Assembly: GCA_014904985.1 (NCBI GenBank)
Contig: MU129087.1
Location: forward strand, 62,001 to 126,000
DNA length: 64,000 bases
Source: Hydnum rufescens UP504
Lineage: Eukaryota; Basidiomycota; Agaricomycetes; Cantharellales; Hydnaceae
Direction: 5' to 3'
Positions 36,148-46,690 of the stretch are shown piece by piece. The notes beneath the pieces were generated by a model, which was not told the DNA's origin, did not search any database, and worked only from the letters and a program-made list of their open reading frames with translations. Position numbers and translations under genes: made by a program. How positions within the stretch are numbered: position 1 is the stretch's first letter; each line of letters opens with the position of its first letter.

Positions 36148-36488
36148 ATGCCCATAATAATGCTTGAAAGCTATGATTCGAGCACTTTAAAATGGTACTA
36201 AACACAAGTCAAGCAGACCCCAAAACTGCACTCTCCAAGACCTATTTTACCTATAAAAATCCACCGACTTCCAGTAAAAAATGAATGTTCTGTCACATTC
36301 GGCATCAAATCCTTCAGAACAGCCACACCTTTAGAAAAGATATAAAAATCGCTCCAACAGTACTGAGGCATATGAAGGACAGATCAAACTGAAACTCTAC
36401 AGAAACAATATACTTCAGAATCCAACACCCCATCAGTAAAAAATGAATTTTCTCTGTCCAGTTTGTTTGCACCGATCTGCTTGGAACC
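36148..36488 (-). mobile_element. LTR E fragment next to the gap
   Basis: Reverse complement of 61567-61892 with frequent indels, ending at the first run of N. Confidence 0.75.
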
Positions 36489-36513
36489 NNNNNNNNNNNN
36501 NNNNNNNNNNNNN
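36489..36513. other. Assembly gap, 25 N
   Basis: Run of 25 N separating two contigs; sequence on both sides is indel-rich. Confidence 0.99.
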
Positions 36514-37291
36514 GGCAAAATCATTTAAATGGAAATGGAAAATACATCTTCGGCATGATCTTATCCAAACAGCACTACCTACACCTGATCACTGGACAGA
36601 ACTGAAACCAGGGAATGACGAGTCTCTATCCCGAATAATATCCCAAGGAAATTCAAATCATTATCCGACAGTCTTTGGGGAGGACAAGGAGTGTGTGTAT
36701 TGTTGGTTCTGTGACAGCGGAATTCATGCAGTAGACATGAAGAATTGCCAGATGTTACAAAGATTTGTCAGGGATATGATCAATGTATGTGTGGATGGAA
36801 TATTGGCAAGGCAATGAACAGTTTACCAAGAGAATCTCTTGACAGGTGGAATTAAGCAGCAATAATAAACAAGCTCCAGAGTCTTACTCCTCCAAATGCT
36901 CAAACTGTTAGTGCTTGCAGTGTGGTGGATAGATGGTCATGACTGCTTTTTCAGTACATCCTACCACAGTAAGATCAGAGCAGAGCTAATCTGGGTTGCC
37001 AAGTCTGACAAGCCTGAAGTCAGATAACCTCCAGTGGGTAAGAGCCCCAGCACAGAGGTTCTTGTTTGCCTACAGCACAAGTACTGCGAGAACTGCCTTG
37101 ATTTAGCAGTTTCCTGTACGTAAGCTTGGCCCAGTCCCCCCAGCAACCAGTTGTAGAAATGGAAGTAATGATTAACATGAAAATTGTGAATGCAGCACAA
37201 GAGCAAAAAGGCCCCGAAAAAGAGCCAAACCAGCCTTGGTTCCACATTTTCCACCAGCCCAGTTTTTCAAACTCCATTACTTGATGCAAGG
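36514..37291 (+). pseudogene. Element C gag fragment beside the gap
   Basis: Matches 48420-49215 and the reverse of 40660-41470: a zinc-knuckle-like motif (CWFCDSGIHAVDMKNC, about 36700), the LQSLTPPNAQTVSACSVVD segment and the proline-rich part leading to CTTGATGCAAG. It stops at 37291, where LTR A follows. The remaining part of the same gag sequence begins at 32841 on the other strand. Confidence 0.75.
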
Positions 37292-37642
37292 TGTATATTA
37301 GGTGCAGCTAGCACACAAATTCATTAGTTCTCCCCCTCCCTCCAGTTTGAAGCTTCTTGAACAGCTGCTGGTCCCTGGGTGATTTCTCACTACAAAAAGC
37401 AAATTCTACCTACACTTTGACTAAGGTCTCAAAAAGGGATTCTTAGGGTGTGGTAATTTGACTGAAACACACATTCTCACTTAATTGCTTGGGCCTTGCT
37501 GGCTCACTGCAATTTCCTCTATTCAAAAGACCTTCCTCCACTCGGACCTGAACATCCAGATTAGATCTGTGATCCCCACTTTTGTCCCTGGCTCAACATT
37601 GTGGACAGTGGTTGGTTTGGTTTCATAACCAACCTGCTTACA
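37292..37642 (+). mobile_element. LTR A 3' quarter
   Basis: TGTATATTAGGTGCAGCTAG to AACCTGCTTACA. Its missing 5' part begins exactly at GTCTGGAT, the end of the piece at 32842 (minus). GCAT follows at 37643, matching GCAT before the LTR A at 61893. Confidence 0.85.
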
Positions 37643-37796
37643 GCATACCTCTCCAATCAAAACTGACAGAGTTATAGAATGAATTTGGTTTCCATGTGTA
37701 GCTGTAAGTAATTTTGTAATTGGTCATGTGATCATCCAAAGGCTGGGAGTGGTGTGATTTCACATTTTCTGATACTGGATGTTTTTATCTTCCACA
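37643..37796 (+). mobile_element. LTR E 3' end
   Basis: ACCTCTCCAATCAAAACTGA to TATCTTCCACA, the last 150 bases of LTR E. GCAT follows at 37797 and integrase resumes. The matching LTR E 5' end with its GCAT lies at 60370-60374. Confidence 0.85.
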
Positions 37797-38152
37797 GCAT
37801 GGTTCTGCCAAACTTGCCATGAATGCCAGCAGTGGTCAGCTAGTCACCCTAAAATTACTTTGAGTCTGACTTACATACACACAATTCTCCAAAAATTTAA
37901 TATGGACATGGTCCATATGCCAGTATCTAACAGATTCAAATATATTGTGATCTTCAGGATGATTGTCCAGGTGGCTAGAACTCAGATGCTGAGAAATGCT
38001 ACATCAAAGAATATAGCCTGATGTTTGTTTGAAGACATTATGTGTCACTTTGGGTGCATATTACAATTAACTACAGACAACAGCACAGAATTCAAAGGAA
38101 TAGTACAAACAATGGCAGACATGTACAATGTTCCTATAGCACATGCTGTGCC
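37797..38152 (+). pseudogene. Element C integrase, central fragment
   Basis: Reads CQTCHECQQ, then NMDMVHMPVSN (first catalytic Asp) and LTTDNSTEFKGIVQTMADMY, with the second catalytic Asp. It stops at ATGCTGTGCC, just before the HPEANGMIE region. The missing C-terminal half starts on the minus strand at 59157. One frameshift lies near 37950. Confidence 0.8.
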
Positions 38153-39100
38153 TTGACTCTGACTGTTCCCAGAAAAACCCATGGACTTTGGTTGGCTGTG
38201 GCCAATTCAATATTTTGTGAACTATTCCATGGTGAGGGCATCTTCCTTCCATTGAACACACATTTCCTACTATATTGACCAACAGTGTTGCTAGGACCAG
38301 CTTGTTACCTGAGGCTGTACATCTGGCTTCTGCAAAGGTTGTGAACAGTCAATCCACTGTTTGTGCAAATTCCCAAATAAATTGTCAATATTGGGGTTTC
38401 CTGGGAATCGGCTCATCTTATATCTTGTCTTTGGTCCCTTTCCAGCTACATCATCAACAAATGCATCTACTTCATGTGGAATCATCAGTTTAATCATGTC
38501 TTACTGTCCACATAAATTCTTGCATGCTATTGGTATACCCTTGAGGTAATGATGTAACTTTACTGGTCCCAATGGTGAATCTGATGTGTCAATTCTTGTG
38601 ACTCTTCTGCCACTTGTTGTCCATCATATCCAGCAAACAGGTCAGCAACAATGTACACTGAGTGCCCTACAAAGCTGTCTGTGAAATCATTGATGTTTGG
38701 GGGCAGACTTGAATCTCTAACTGACACTGCATTGAGGGGTTGAAGATCATGAACAATTTGAAAACCACCTTTTGGTTTGGCCACTGTGAACATCTGAGAA
38801 CAATAAGAAGACCAGGATGTTTTGTACTTTCCTGCTGCCAATGTTCTTTGATCATCTGTATCATTTGAGCTACAATCACCTTAGGAGGTTTGATGGGGGG
38901 CAATTCCCATGGTATATGAGGAATGGTTTCCATAACATAATCTGGAAATATTCAGGTTTGAAGATGCCTCTTTCAGATTTGTCAAAAGCCAATCCTTTTT
39001 CTTGTTGAGCCACTGCATGAAGAAGCAAATCAAGTTCTTGTTCTGTCAGAAAATCATCAGGTATGTTTGAAATGATCTTCTTTATTCATTCAGGTGTTAA
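38153..39100 (-). pseudogene. Element C reverse transcriptase (copy 2)
   Basis: Near-identical to 30300-31240: KPKGGFQIVHDLQPLNA, VADLFAGYDGQQ and AFVDDVAGKG (38447-38476). A few indels (near 38393, 38516, 38585, 38838, 38947) split it into short frames. The 3' part (thumb and RNase H) is missing; it is joined head-to-head to integrase at 38152, and the matching RNase H starts at 59158. Confidence 0.85.
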
Positions 39101-41907
39101 TTCTTGCTGTATCAAAAGTCCTTTAATTGTGGAGGATGCGTAGGCAATGGGGAAAGATTTAATGATGGTAAATCCTTGTATGGTTCTCATATGACTGATC
39201 TCTGAGTTACTCCAAGTGGAACAGGATTTTTCTTCTTATCCACTGTCTTGTACTGTGTCTTATGGTTGGTCTGTATGATCTGGGCTAAGTGTTGGCTGGC
39301 TACTTGACTTATTCTTGAGGCAGGTGGCTTCTTCTCTGTATGTGAGCTTCAAGGTTGTTTTCTGCAAATGAGGCTGATGATCTCCATGCATTTTGTAGAT
39401 TTTTTGCAGTGATTCCATGCTTGTTCACCAAAGCATCCATGGCATACTTGGTTTCCTTCAATTATTCAACCTTCCTCTTTACCTCTGGGAGTCATAAGGC
39501 TTCTGAAAGTTCTCTTCCAAATGTTGGGATTGAAGGAGCATCTCCTTGTAATGAACTATATGATGGGGTGGCCTTCACACTCTGGTATTGGTCCAACATC
39601 ATCTCTTCTTCTGTTGTGCTGGTGGGTTCATGTTCTATAGGTGATTTTGGTGGAATGACTGAAATGGAGTTGACTAGCTTTGTCTTTTCTCATGATTCAT
39701 TCACTAGTGCTTGCATTAGTACTGATGATTGGTCCATATCTCCATTCTGGAAAGCCTGGATTGTCATTCCTCCTTGTCCTTCTTTTACTCCATATGATAT
39801 CTGGGCACCCATATCCATAAGCCAAGGTTGACCTAACAAGACATCATGGTCTGCAAATTTCCCATTTTTTACATGAAGAAATGATGATCAAAATGTATTC
39901 CACCTATTTCTACTTGGACATCTCGACAACATCCTAGTAGAGGTTCAGGTCCACTATTGATTCCTTGAAGTGACCATTGCTCTCCATCATGATCCATTGG
40001 GATGTTCAGCTTTTCCATGGCCTCACTTGAGATTAGATTCAATTCAGATCCTGAGTTGATCATAAGAGACACATCTTCTCTTCCCATCACCTTGCCATTA
40101 ACCTTCCCTGTGGCCACTGTGAACATCCTCCTTGGTTTTGCATGGATCAGATGAGTCCTATACAACCATTCCCAAGGTTCCTTTGCATCTCCTTCAAACT
40201 CAGATCCTTCTTCTGATGATTCATCTGATGATTCACTAATTTCTCCTTCTGTGTATGCTGCAGAGTTCACAGTAAGAGGGTCCCTATGCTTGCTTGTTGG
40301 TTCCCTTTTTAACTTTAGTCCAGCAGCAAACAACTTAGCAGGCCCAGGTGCTATCCCAAGAAAGTCCCCTAAAGATATTTCTATCTTTTGATTTAATACC
40401 TTTTTTACTACTTCCTTGTCTTCACACACATCCTGAAACTCTGTTGTAAACTTGAATGCTGGTCCACTCTTAGGCAAATGTTTCTCTGGAGAGTCCACTT
40501 CCATTTCTATGTCCTCCTGTTGAATGTTGTTTTTGAACTTGACATTCTTTGTCTTTTCTTCTGTTCTTTTGGGAGTGGTTCCTTGGGTTTATGATTTCTT
40601 TGCAATATCACCACTTGGGGATGTTTCTCTTCAGGTTTCTGAGTATCAGCTGATGGAGTCTTTGTCCTTGCATCAAGAAATGGAGTTGAAATAACTGGGG
40701 GTGGTGGAAAATGTGGAACATAGGCTGGTTTTGGCTCTTTTTCTGGGGCCTTTTTAGCCTCTTGTGGCTGCATTTTCACAATTTCATCTTCATCATATAC
40801 TTCCATTTCTACAACTGGTTGCTGGGGTGGACTGGGGCAAGTTTCTGGTACAGGACATGCTATATTCCAAGGCAGTATCTCGACAGTAACTTGATGCTTA
40901 GGCAAACAAGAAACCTTGTTGTGGGGCCTCTCACCCATGGGAGTATATCTGACTTCAGGCTTGTCAGACTTTGCAACCAGATTAGCTCTTGGCTCTGTCA
41001 TTACTGTGTATGATTGTCCTTGAAAAAGCAGTCATACATATTCATCCACCACACTGCAAGCACTAACAGTTTGAGCATTTGGAGGAGTAAGACTCTGGAG
41101 CTTGTTTATTATTGCTTGCTTAATTCCTCCTTGTCCAGGAATTCCTCTTGGTAAACATGTTCCATTGCTCTTGACCAATATTCCATCCACAGCATACTTG
41201 ATCATCCCCTGACAAATCATTGCCTGTACATCTGGGCAATTCTTCATTCCTACTGCATGAATTCCAGTCTTGTCACAGAACCAACAAATAACCACACTCC
41301 TTGATCCTTCCAAAGATCTGTCAGGATAATGATTTGAATTCCTTGGGATATTATTGGGATAAGTAGCAGGACTGTCAATTCCCTGGTTTTCAGTTCTTGT
41401 CCAGTGATCAGGTGTAGGTAGATTGCTGTTTGGATAAGATCATGGAAGATGTATTTCTTCATTATGTTTTCATTCTGAATGTAGTGAGTCATTTTGTGAT
41501 CTTCTTCATTTCATCTGCTTTTACACTATCACTATCACTGCTGCTCTCTGATCATCATCACTGAATCTGAATCTGAAGAATCTGAGAATCTGAGTCTGAT
41601 TTGAGTGTTTGTAATAGGTTTCTTGAATCTGACCTTGCCCTTGTAGTAAGTCTTTCCCTCATGCTTATGCAGATCTTGAATGTTGTAATACATGTCATCC
41701 TTAAGGCAGGACTTTATGCATTTATAAGCTGCAAAATGGCTGAGGGGTTTAGAGTTGTCAAAACCTGGGAGCACTCAAAGGTAGGGTAATACAACTTGTT
41801 GAACTTCTCAGGGTATTCCTTGCCAGAATAAATTGTTTTCATCCCTCTCCACAATCATTCCTTTTGCTTGTAAGTGATGAGCTTGAGTCACAAACTTTCG
41901 ATAGTAT
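39101..41907 (-). pseudogene. Element C gag middle, protease and linker (copy 2)
   Basis: Continues the minus-strand element. The best frames are 41535-41774 (gag, FAAYKCIKSCLKDD), 41032-41313 (zinc-knuckle-like CWFCDKTGIHAVGMKNC), 40507-41001 (Pro-rich, PSPPQQPVVEMEVYDEDE and FPPPPVIST) and 39869-40504 (MEVDSPEKHL through the protease). The protease motif is MINSGSELNLIS (40047-40061), again with Asn for Asp, followed by LLGCCRDVQVEIGGIHFDHHFF, the second half of a retropepsin fold. Only a few frame breaks remain, so this is the best-kept Gag-protease copy. Confidence 0.85.
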
Positions 41908-41911
41908 GCAT

Positions 41912-43201
41912 TGTTGGAGGGATAAATCCCTACCACATAGAATTTGTATCACCAGCCAACTACCTCCTCAAACAAATCCAATATGTTCAATTCCACCTCC
42001 TCCATTTCCTGTCATTCCTTTTATTATTAAATAGCACAGATTCCCCTCTTTCAAAACCATGGCCTACTCACTTCTCCTCCACCTTGTATATGAGACAATT
42101 GTTTGTCCACCTCCAGGTCTTCAACTGACCACCTGATTTTGTATTTACCTCGAGTCCAGCCAATTGTGGCTTTGGCAATTCAACTTGCCCTCTTCATTGA
42201 TGCTCAATCCAGTCTTCTGCGCCATTGCCTCAAGGGCAATATATGAGTCCCAATTATATAATCAAGATTGCCTAATCCTTTGGATCCAACCTGCAGATTA
42301 GTCACATGTTAAATAGGGGCTATTCCCATACTCTCAAGGAGTATTCCGCGAATATCTCCCTCATTTTTGATTGGATTGACTCGGAAAGATAGCGTCCAGA
42401 AAGCTACGATCAATGCCTATCCAACAGTACCACACACGCGTTTATCGGATACGAACTGCATCCTCCAGGTCGATTTTACCTCATGTTCCACACTATCCTT
42501 CAGTATTTCATGAATATCTCCACCAGTTTTGACCCAATTCGTTAGTAATGATCAACCCTAGAAAGACGCTGAAAATCCGCATCAAATGGTACCAAGGGCA
42601 AAATGAGCGGATTAGAACTCGGCTTTCTGTGATTTAGTCTCCCCATGTCTCATTTCACTTTTACCTCCGCTTTTCTGATTATTAAAGGCAATTATGGTTC
42701 CGGCACCCTATGGCCGATGGAGGGTACGTCTAGGGTGACCAGTTCCACCTTTCCTCAAGGGATTCTGTTCAGTAGGAGAGGAGGAATACCCTGGTTAAGC
42801 CATATTCCCCTGTTCTGACTTGTTAATTGAATATCTCCTTCAGTTTTCAAGATGTATATTAAGTGCAGGAGATGCAAATTTCCATTGTCTTTCCCCCCAT
42901 CCCCAGTTGAAAAGCTAGTTGAACTGCTGCTGGTGTTAGGGTAAAATTCCACATCTCAAACCCAACTTATCACACTTTTGATAGGCTCTCGAGAGGAGGA
43001 CCTAGGGTGTGATTCCCTGATTTAACAACCCCTTCATTTATTGTCTGGATAGGCTCCATCTATACAGGACAATTCTACCCATCCAAAGACCCTTCTTTCC
43101 CTTGGACCCTAATGTTCAGATTGATCCCATGATCCCTTCTCTTCGTTCTCGATCTCATATCATGGACTGTGGCTGGAGTCAACTTCAAATTCCTGCTTAC
43201 A
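41912..43201 (+). mobile_element. Solo LTR B in gag, GCAT duplication
   Basis: TGTTGGAGGGATAAATCCCT to AAATTCCTGCTTACA, 1290 bp. GCAT lies on both sides (41908-41911, 43202-43205), and removing the LTR plus one GCAT rejoins gag as EADLDAYYRKFVTQAH on the minus strand. CpG-containing motifs are well kept near 42400-42730, so insertion was recent. Confidence 0.95.
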
Positions 43202-43551
43202 GCATCAAGGTCTGCTTCACTCTTAATTGAACAAGGCTTGAAACAATAGTGAGCCAGATGCTCCCTGGTGTACCTCTTCTTGTTGTCAGTTTGTCCATAG
43301 AAATCCCTAAGCCTGTCCATGAGTTCTTTAAAGGAATTTCCTTTTGCTTCAGGAAGATTCTTTAACAACTCTGCAACTTTCCTTCCACAATATTGTACCA
43401 AATGCTTACACTTCTCCTCATCTGTATATAATGCTTCTTTGCAGCATGCTTTGTAATCAATAAGAAACTTGTCCAGTTGCTTTCCTTTGAAATATGGAGC
43501 ATCCTTGGCAGAAGGCCTTGGCATCAATTGAGGGGTTTGAGGTGTTGCCAT
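43202..43551 (-). CDS. Element C Gag, N-terminal part
   Basis: Starts MATPQTPQLMPRPSAKDAPY at 43551 and remains open through KEALYTDEEKCKHLVQYCG, LPEAKGNSFKELMDRLRDFYG and EHLAHYCFKPCSIKSEADLDA, the helical capsid-like domain of gypsy Gag. LTR B cuts it at 43201; the rest continues at 41907. Gag would form the particle that packages element RNA. The identical start occurs on the plus strand at 46344. Confidence 0.85.
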
Positions 43552-43627
43552 ACTGAATTAATTGATTTAGACTTGATTTGAATGCACAAAATTGATCAAA
43601 ATTGCAATCCCTGTAAGGACCACCAAT
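43552..43627 (-). promoter_or_regulatory. Gag leader and possible primer-binding site
   Basis: Between LTR C and the Gag ATG. Read on the minus strand the leader opens ATTGGTGGTCCTTACAGGG; TGGTGGTCC two bases after the LTR would pair with a tRNA 3' end (GGACCACCA). The tRNA identity is not assigned. Repeated at 46268-46343. Confidence 0.5.
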
Positions 43628-44465
43628 TATAGAAGAGACCTAATGGGCTTTATTTGTTCTGATCAGGACAGATCAGTTTTGATGGGTTATGTGCCACTCA
43701 ACCGTTATTTTGTACTAGCTTTGTTGTTGGTTTGACCTCAGGACTTGAACACAAGACTCCAAGATGGATGCTCAGCACAAGATTTGAACACAGGACCTTC
43801 AGATACTCCAAAATGCAGATAGCAAGACACCAAGATTCAAACACAAGACCTTAAGACACTTCCAAGACACTTTGAGGCACAACTGCAAGACTCAGGATTC
43901 AAACACACAACTTCAAGAATGGATGTCTAGCAACTCCTACTCTGAGGGTTCTACAACTATCCACTATTTTTCACATGACTAAGTGAGACTGACACACTCT
44001 GATTCTCTTATTCCCTTTTATACTCTTCTCCTCATTTGAGATATTATTATTCTCTCTACTAATGGGTACTTGGATACTAGGGTACAATGATCCTCAGGGA
44101 GCACCTTGATCCTTGGAGGGGACTCCTCCTCAGATACTCTTCCACCCTAAATCCCCCCTCTCTTTATACCTTTCTGAACCCTCCACATGACTCATCCACT
44201 TACTAATCCCCTTACTCATCCTTTAGTCATGCTCACTAATCACCTTACCCATCCATTTCCTAATGCCTTACCAATCATCTTACTCATCTCCCTCCTTACT
44301 AACCTCTTGCTAGATCACCTGCCCTTAAGTCATGTGCCAAAATGCGGACTTCCTTAGTGTAAGTGGTTATACTTCTCTTCTAGAGTTCAATGCTGGTAAG
44401 ATGCAGATTTTCTTCAAGAGCTTAAACCAAGGGGTATTTGAGGCTCAAACATTTTCTCTTCTACA
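43628..44465 (-). mobile_element. LTR C, 5' LTR of element C
   Basis: 838 bp, TATAGAAGAGACC at 43628 to CTCTTCTACA at 44465 on the plus strand. Gag starts 76 bases downstream on the minus strand, which fixes it as the 5' LTR. The TATA box CTTTTATACTC lies at about 44017-44027. Element C 3' sequence abuts its other end directly. Confidence 0.9.
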
Positions 44466-44717
44466 ATGGGTAACTTGGAGAGGCATAGAGATGACCCAAA
44501 CACTTTTGATTGCTGAAGGCATAAGTTCAATCTGCCTTTATACCCTTTCTTGTTTCTCTTATCTTTTGTGACAGCTTATTTGAACTTTGACTTCTCTTTG
44601 CACTTTTATTGATTCCACCATATTTGTCAATACCAATGACCTTGTTGGGAAGCTAATTATCTGCACCCCATATCCCTCTTTGTTTGTTTAGTTTTCTGAG
44701 ATAAACCTTATAAGCAA
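44466..44717 (-). other. Element C 3' tail beside LTR C
   Basis: Matches 8344-8580 and 19440-19680 on the minus strand. It ends at GCAA (44714-44717), where LTR A is inserted. Its position, element tail then LTR C then gag on one strand, is what a tandem or one-LTR circular arrangement gives. Confidence 0.75.
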
Positions 44718-44930
44718 TGTTGGAGGGATAAATCCCTACATCATAGAATCCTCATCCGAGGCTCATTTTCCCTATGAATGAATCAATTATATGTCACCGC
44801 ACTCATTTAATTTTATCGCCATTCGTTTATTCAAGAAGTCAATTGGATTCCCACCCCTTTCCAACCCACATAATATTGCCTCATTCCTTTACCATGTCCA
44901 CCAGTCAATTTATTGACTATCCTTCGACTT
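44718..44930 (+). mobile_element. LTR A 5' part, left of palindrome centre
   Basis: TGTTGGAGGGATAAATCCCT to ATCCTTCGACTT, 213 bases, stopping exactly at the GGACTT stem. The remaining part of the LTR is found at 50412-51534. Confidence 0.85.
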
Positions 44931-45434
44931 GAAGTAGGGCATAAACTGCCCCTTTTTGATGAGGACTGTTGAAGTCCGAAGGATAGTCAATAAATTGACT
45001 GGTGGACATGGTAAAGGAATGAGGCAATATTATGGGTTGGAAAGGGGTGGGAATCCAATTGACTTCTTGAATAAACGAATGGCGATAAATTAAATGAGTG
45101 CGGTGACATATAATTGATTCATTCATAGGGAAAATGAGCCTCGGATGAGGATTCTATGATGTAGGGATTTATCCCTCCAACATTGCTTATAAGGTTTATC
45201 TCAGAAAACTAAACAAACAAAGAGGGATATGGGGTGCAGATAATTAGCTTCCCAACAAGGTCATTGGTATTGACAAATATGGTGGAATCAATAAAAGTGC
45301 AAAGAGAAGTCAAAGTTCAAATAAGCTGTCACAAAAGATAAGAGAAACAAGAAAGGGTATAAAGGCAGATTGAACTTATGCCTTCAGCAATCAAAAGTGT
45401 TTGGGTCATCTCTATGCCTCTCCAAGTTACCCAT

Positions 45435-46267
45435 TGTAGAAGAGAAAATGTTTGAGCCTCAAATACCCCTTGGTTTAAGCTCTTGAAGAAAATCTGCATC
45501 TTACCAGCATTGAACTCTAGAAGAGAAGTATAACCACTTACACTAAGGAGTCCGCATTTTGGCACATGACTTAAGGGCAGGTGATCTAGCAAGAGGTTAG
45601 TAAGGAGGGAGATGAGTAAGATGATTGGTAAGGCATTAGGAAATGGATGGGTAAGGTGATTAGTGAGCATGACTAAAGGATGAGTAAGGGGATTAGTAAG
45701 TGGATGAGTCATGTGGAGGGTTCAGAAAGGTATAAAGAGAGGGGGGATTTAGGGTGGAAGAGTATCTGAGAGGAGTCCCCTCCAAGGATCAAGGTGCTCC
45801 CTGAGGATCATTGTACCCTAGTATCCAAGTACCCATTAGTAGAGAGAATAATAATATCTCAAATGAGGAGAAGAGTATAAAAGGGAATAAGAGAATCAGA
45901 GTGTGTCAGTCTCACTTAGTCATGTGAAAAATAGTGGATAGTTGTAGAACCCTCAGAGTAGGAGTTGCTAGACATCCATTCTTGAAGTTGTGTGTTTGAA
46001 TCCTGAGTCTTGCAGTTGTGCCTCAAAGTGTCTTGGAAGTGTCTTAAGGTCTTGTGTTTGAATCTTGGTGTCTTGCTATCTGCATTTTGGAGTATCTGAA
46101 GGTCCTGTGTTCAAATCTTGTGCTGAGCATCCATCTGGAGTCTTGTGTTCAAGTCTGAGGTCAAACCAACAACAAGCTAGTACAAAATAACGGTTGAGTG
46201 GCACATAACCCATCAAAACTGATCTGTCCTGATCAGAACAAATAAAGCCCATTAGGTCTCTTCTATA
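45435..46267 (+). mobile_element. LTR C in the right arm
   Basis: Mirror copy of 43628-44465, 833 bp, TGTAGAAGAGAAAATGTTTG to CTCTTCTATA. TATA box GAGTATAAAAGGG at 45874-45886. Followed by the leader (46268-46343) and gag. Confidence 0.9.
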
Positions 46268-46343
46268 ATTGGTGGTCCTTACAGGGATTGCAATTTTGAT
46301 CAATTTTGTGCATTCAAATCAAGTCTAAATCAATTAATTCAGT

Positions 46344-46690
46344 ATGGCAACACCTCAAACCCCTCAATTGATGCCAAGGCCTTCTGCCAAGGATGCTCCA
46401 TATTTCAAAGGAAAGCAACTGGACAAGTTTCTTATTGATTACAAAGCATGCTGCAAAGAAGCATTATATACAGATGAGGAGAAGTGTAAGCATTTGGTAC
46501 AATATTGTGGAAGGAAAGTTGCAGAGTTGTTAAAGAATCTTCCTGAAGCAAAAGGAAATTCCTTTAAAGAACTCATGGACAGGCTTAGGGATTTCTATGG
46601 ACAAACTGACAACAAGAAGGTACACCAGGGAGCATCTGGCTCACTATTGTTTCAAGCCTTGTTCAATTAAGAGTGAAGCAGACTTGATGC
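46344..46690 (+). pseudogene. Element C Gag N-terminal part, right arm
   Basis: Same start as at 43551 and same sequence through DFYGQTDNKK; a one-base loss near 46622 then shifts the frame so that it ends at 46670. LTR B interrupts it at 46691. Confidence 0.85.

Noticed and set aside
46268..46290. Naming the primer tRNA for element C
   Set aside because: TGGTGGTCC after LTR C is a plausible primer-binding site, but the tRNA species cannot be decided without the organism's tRNA set.
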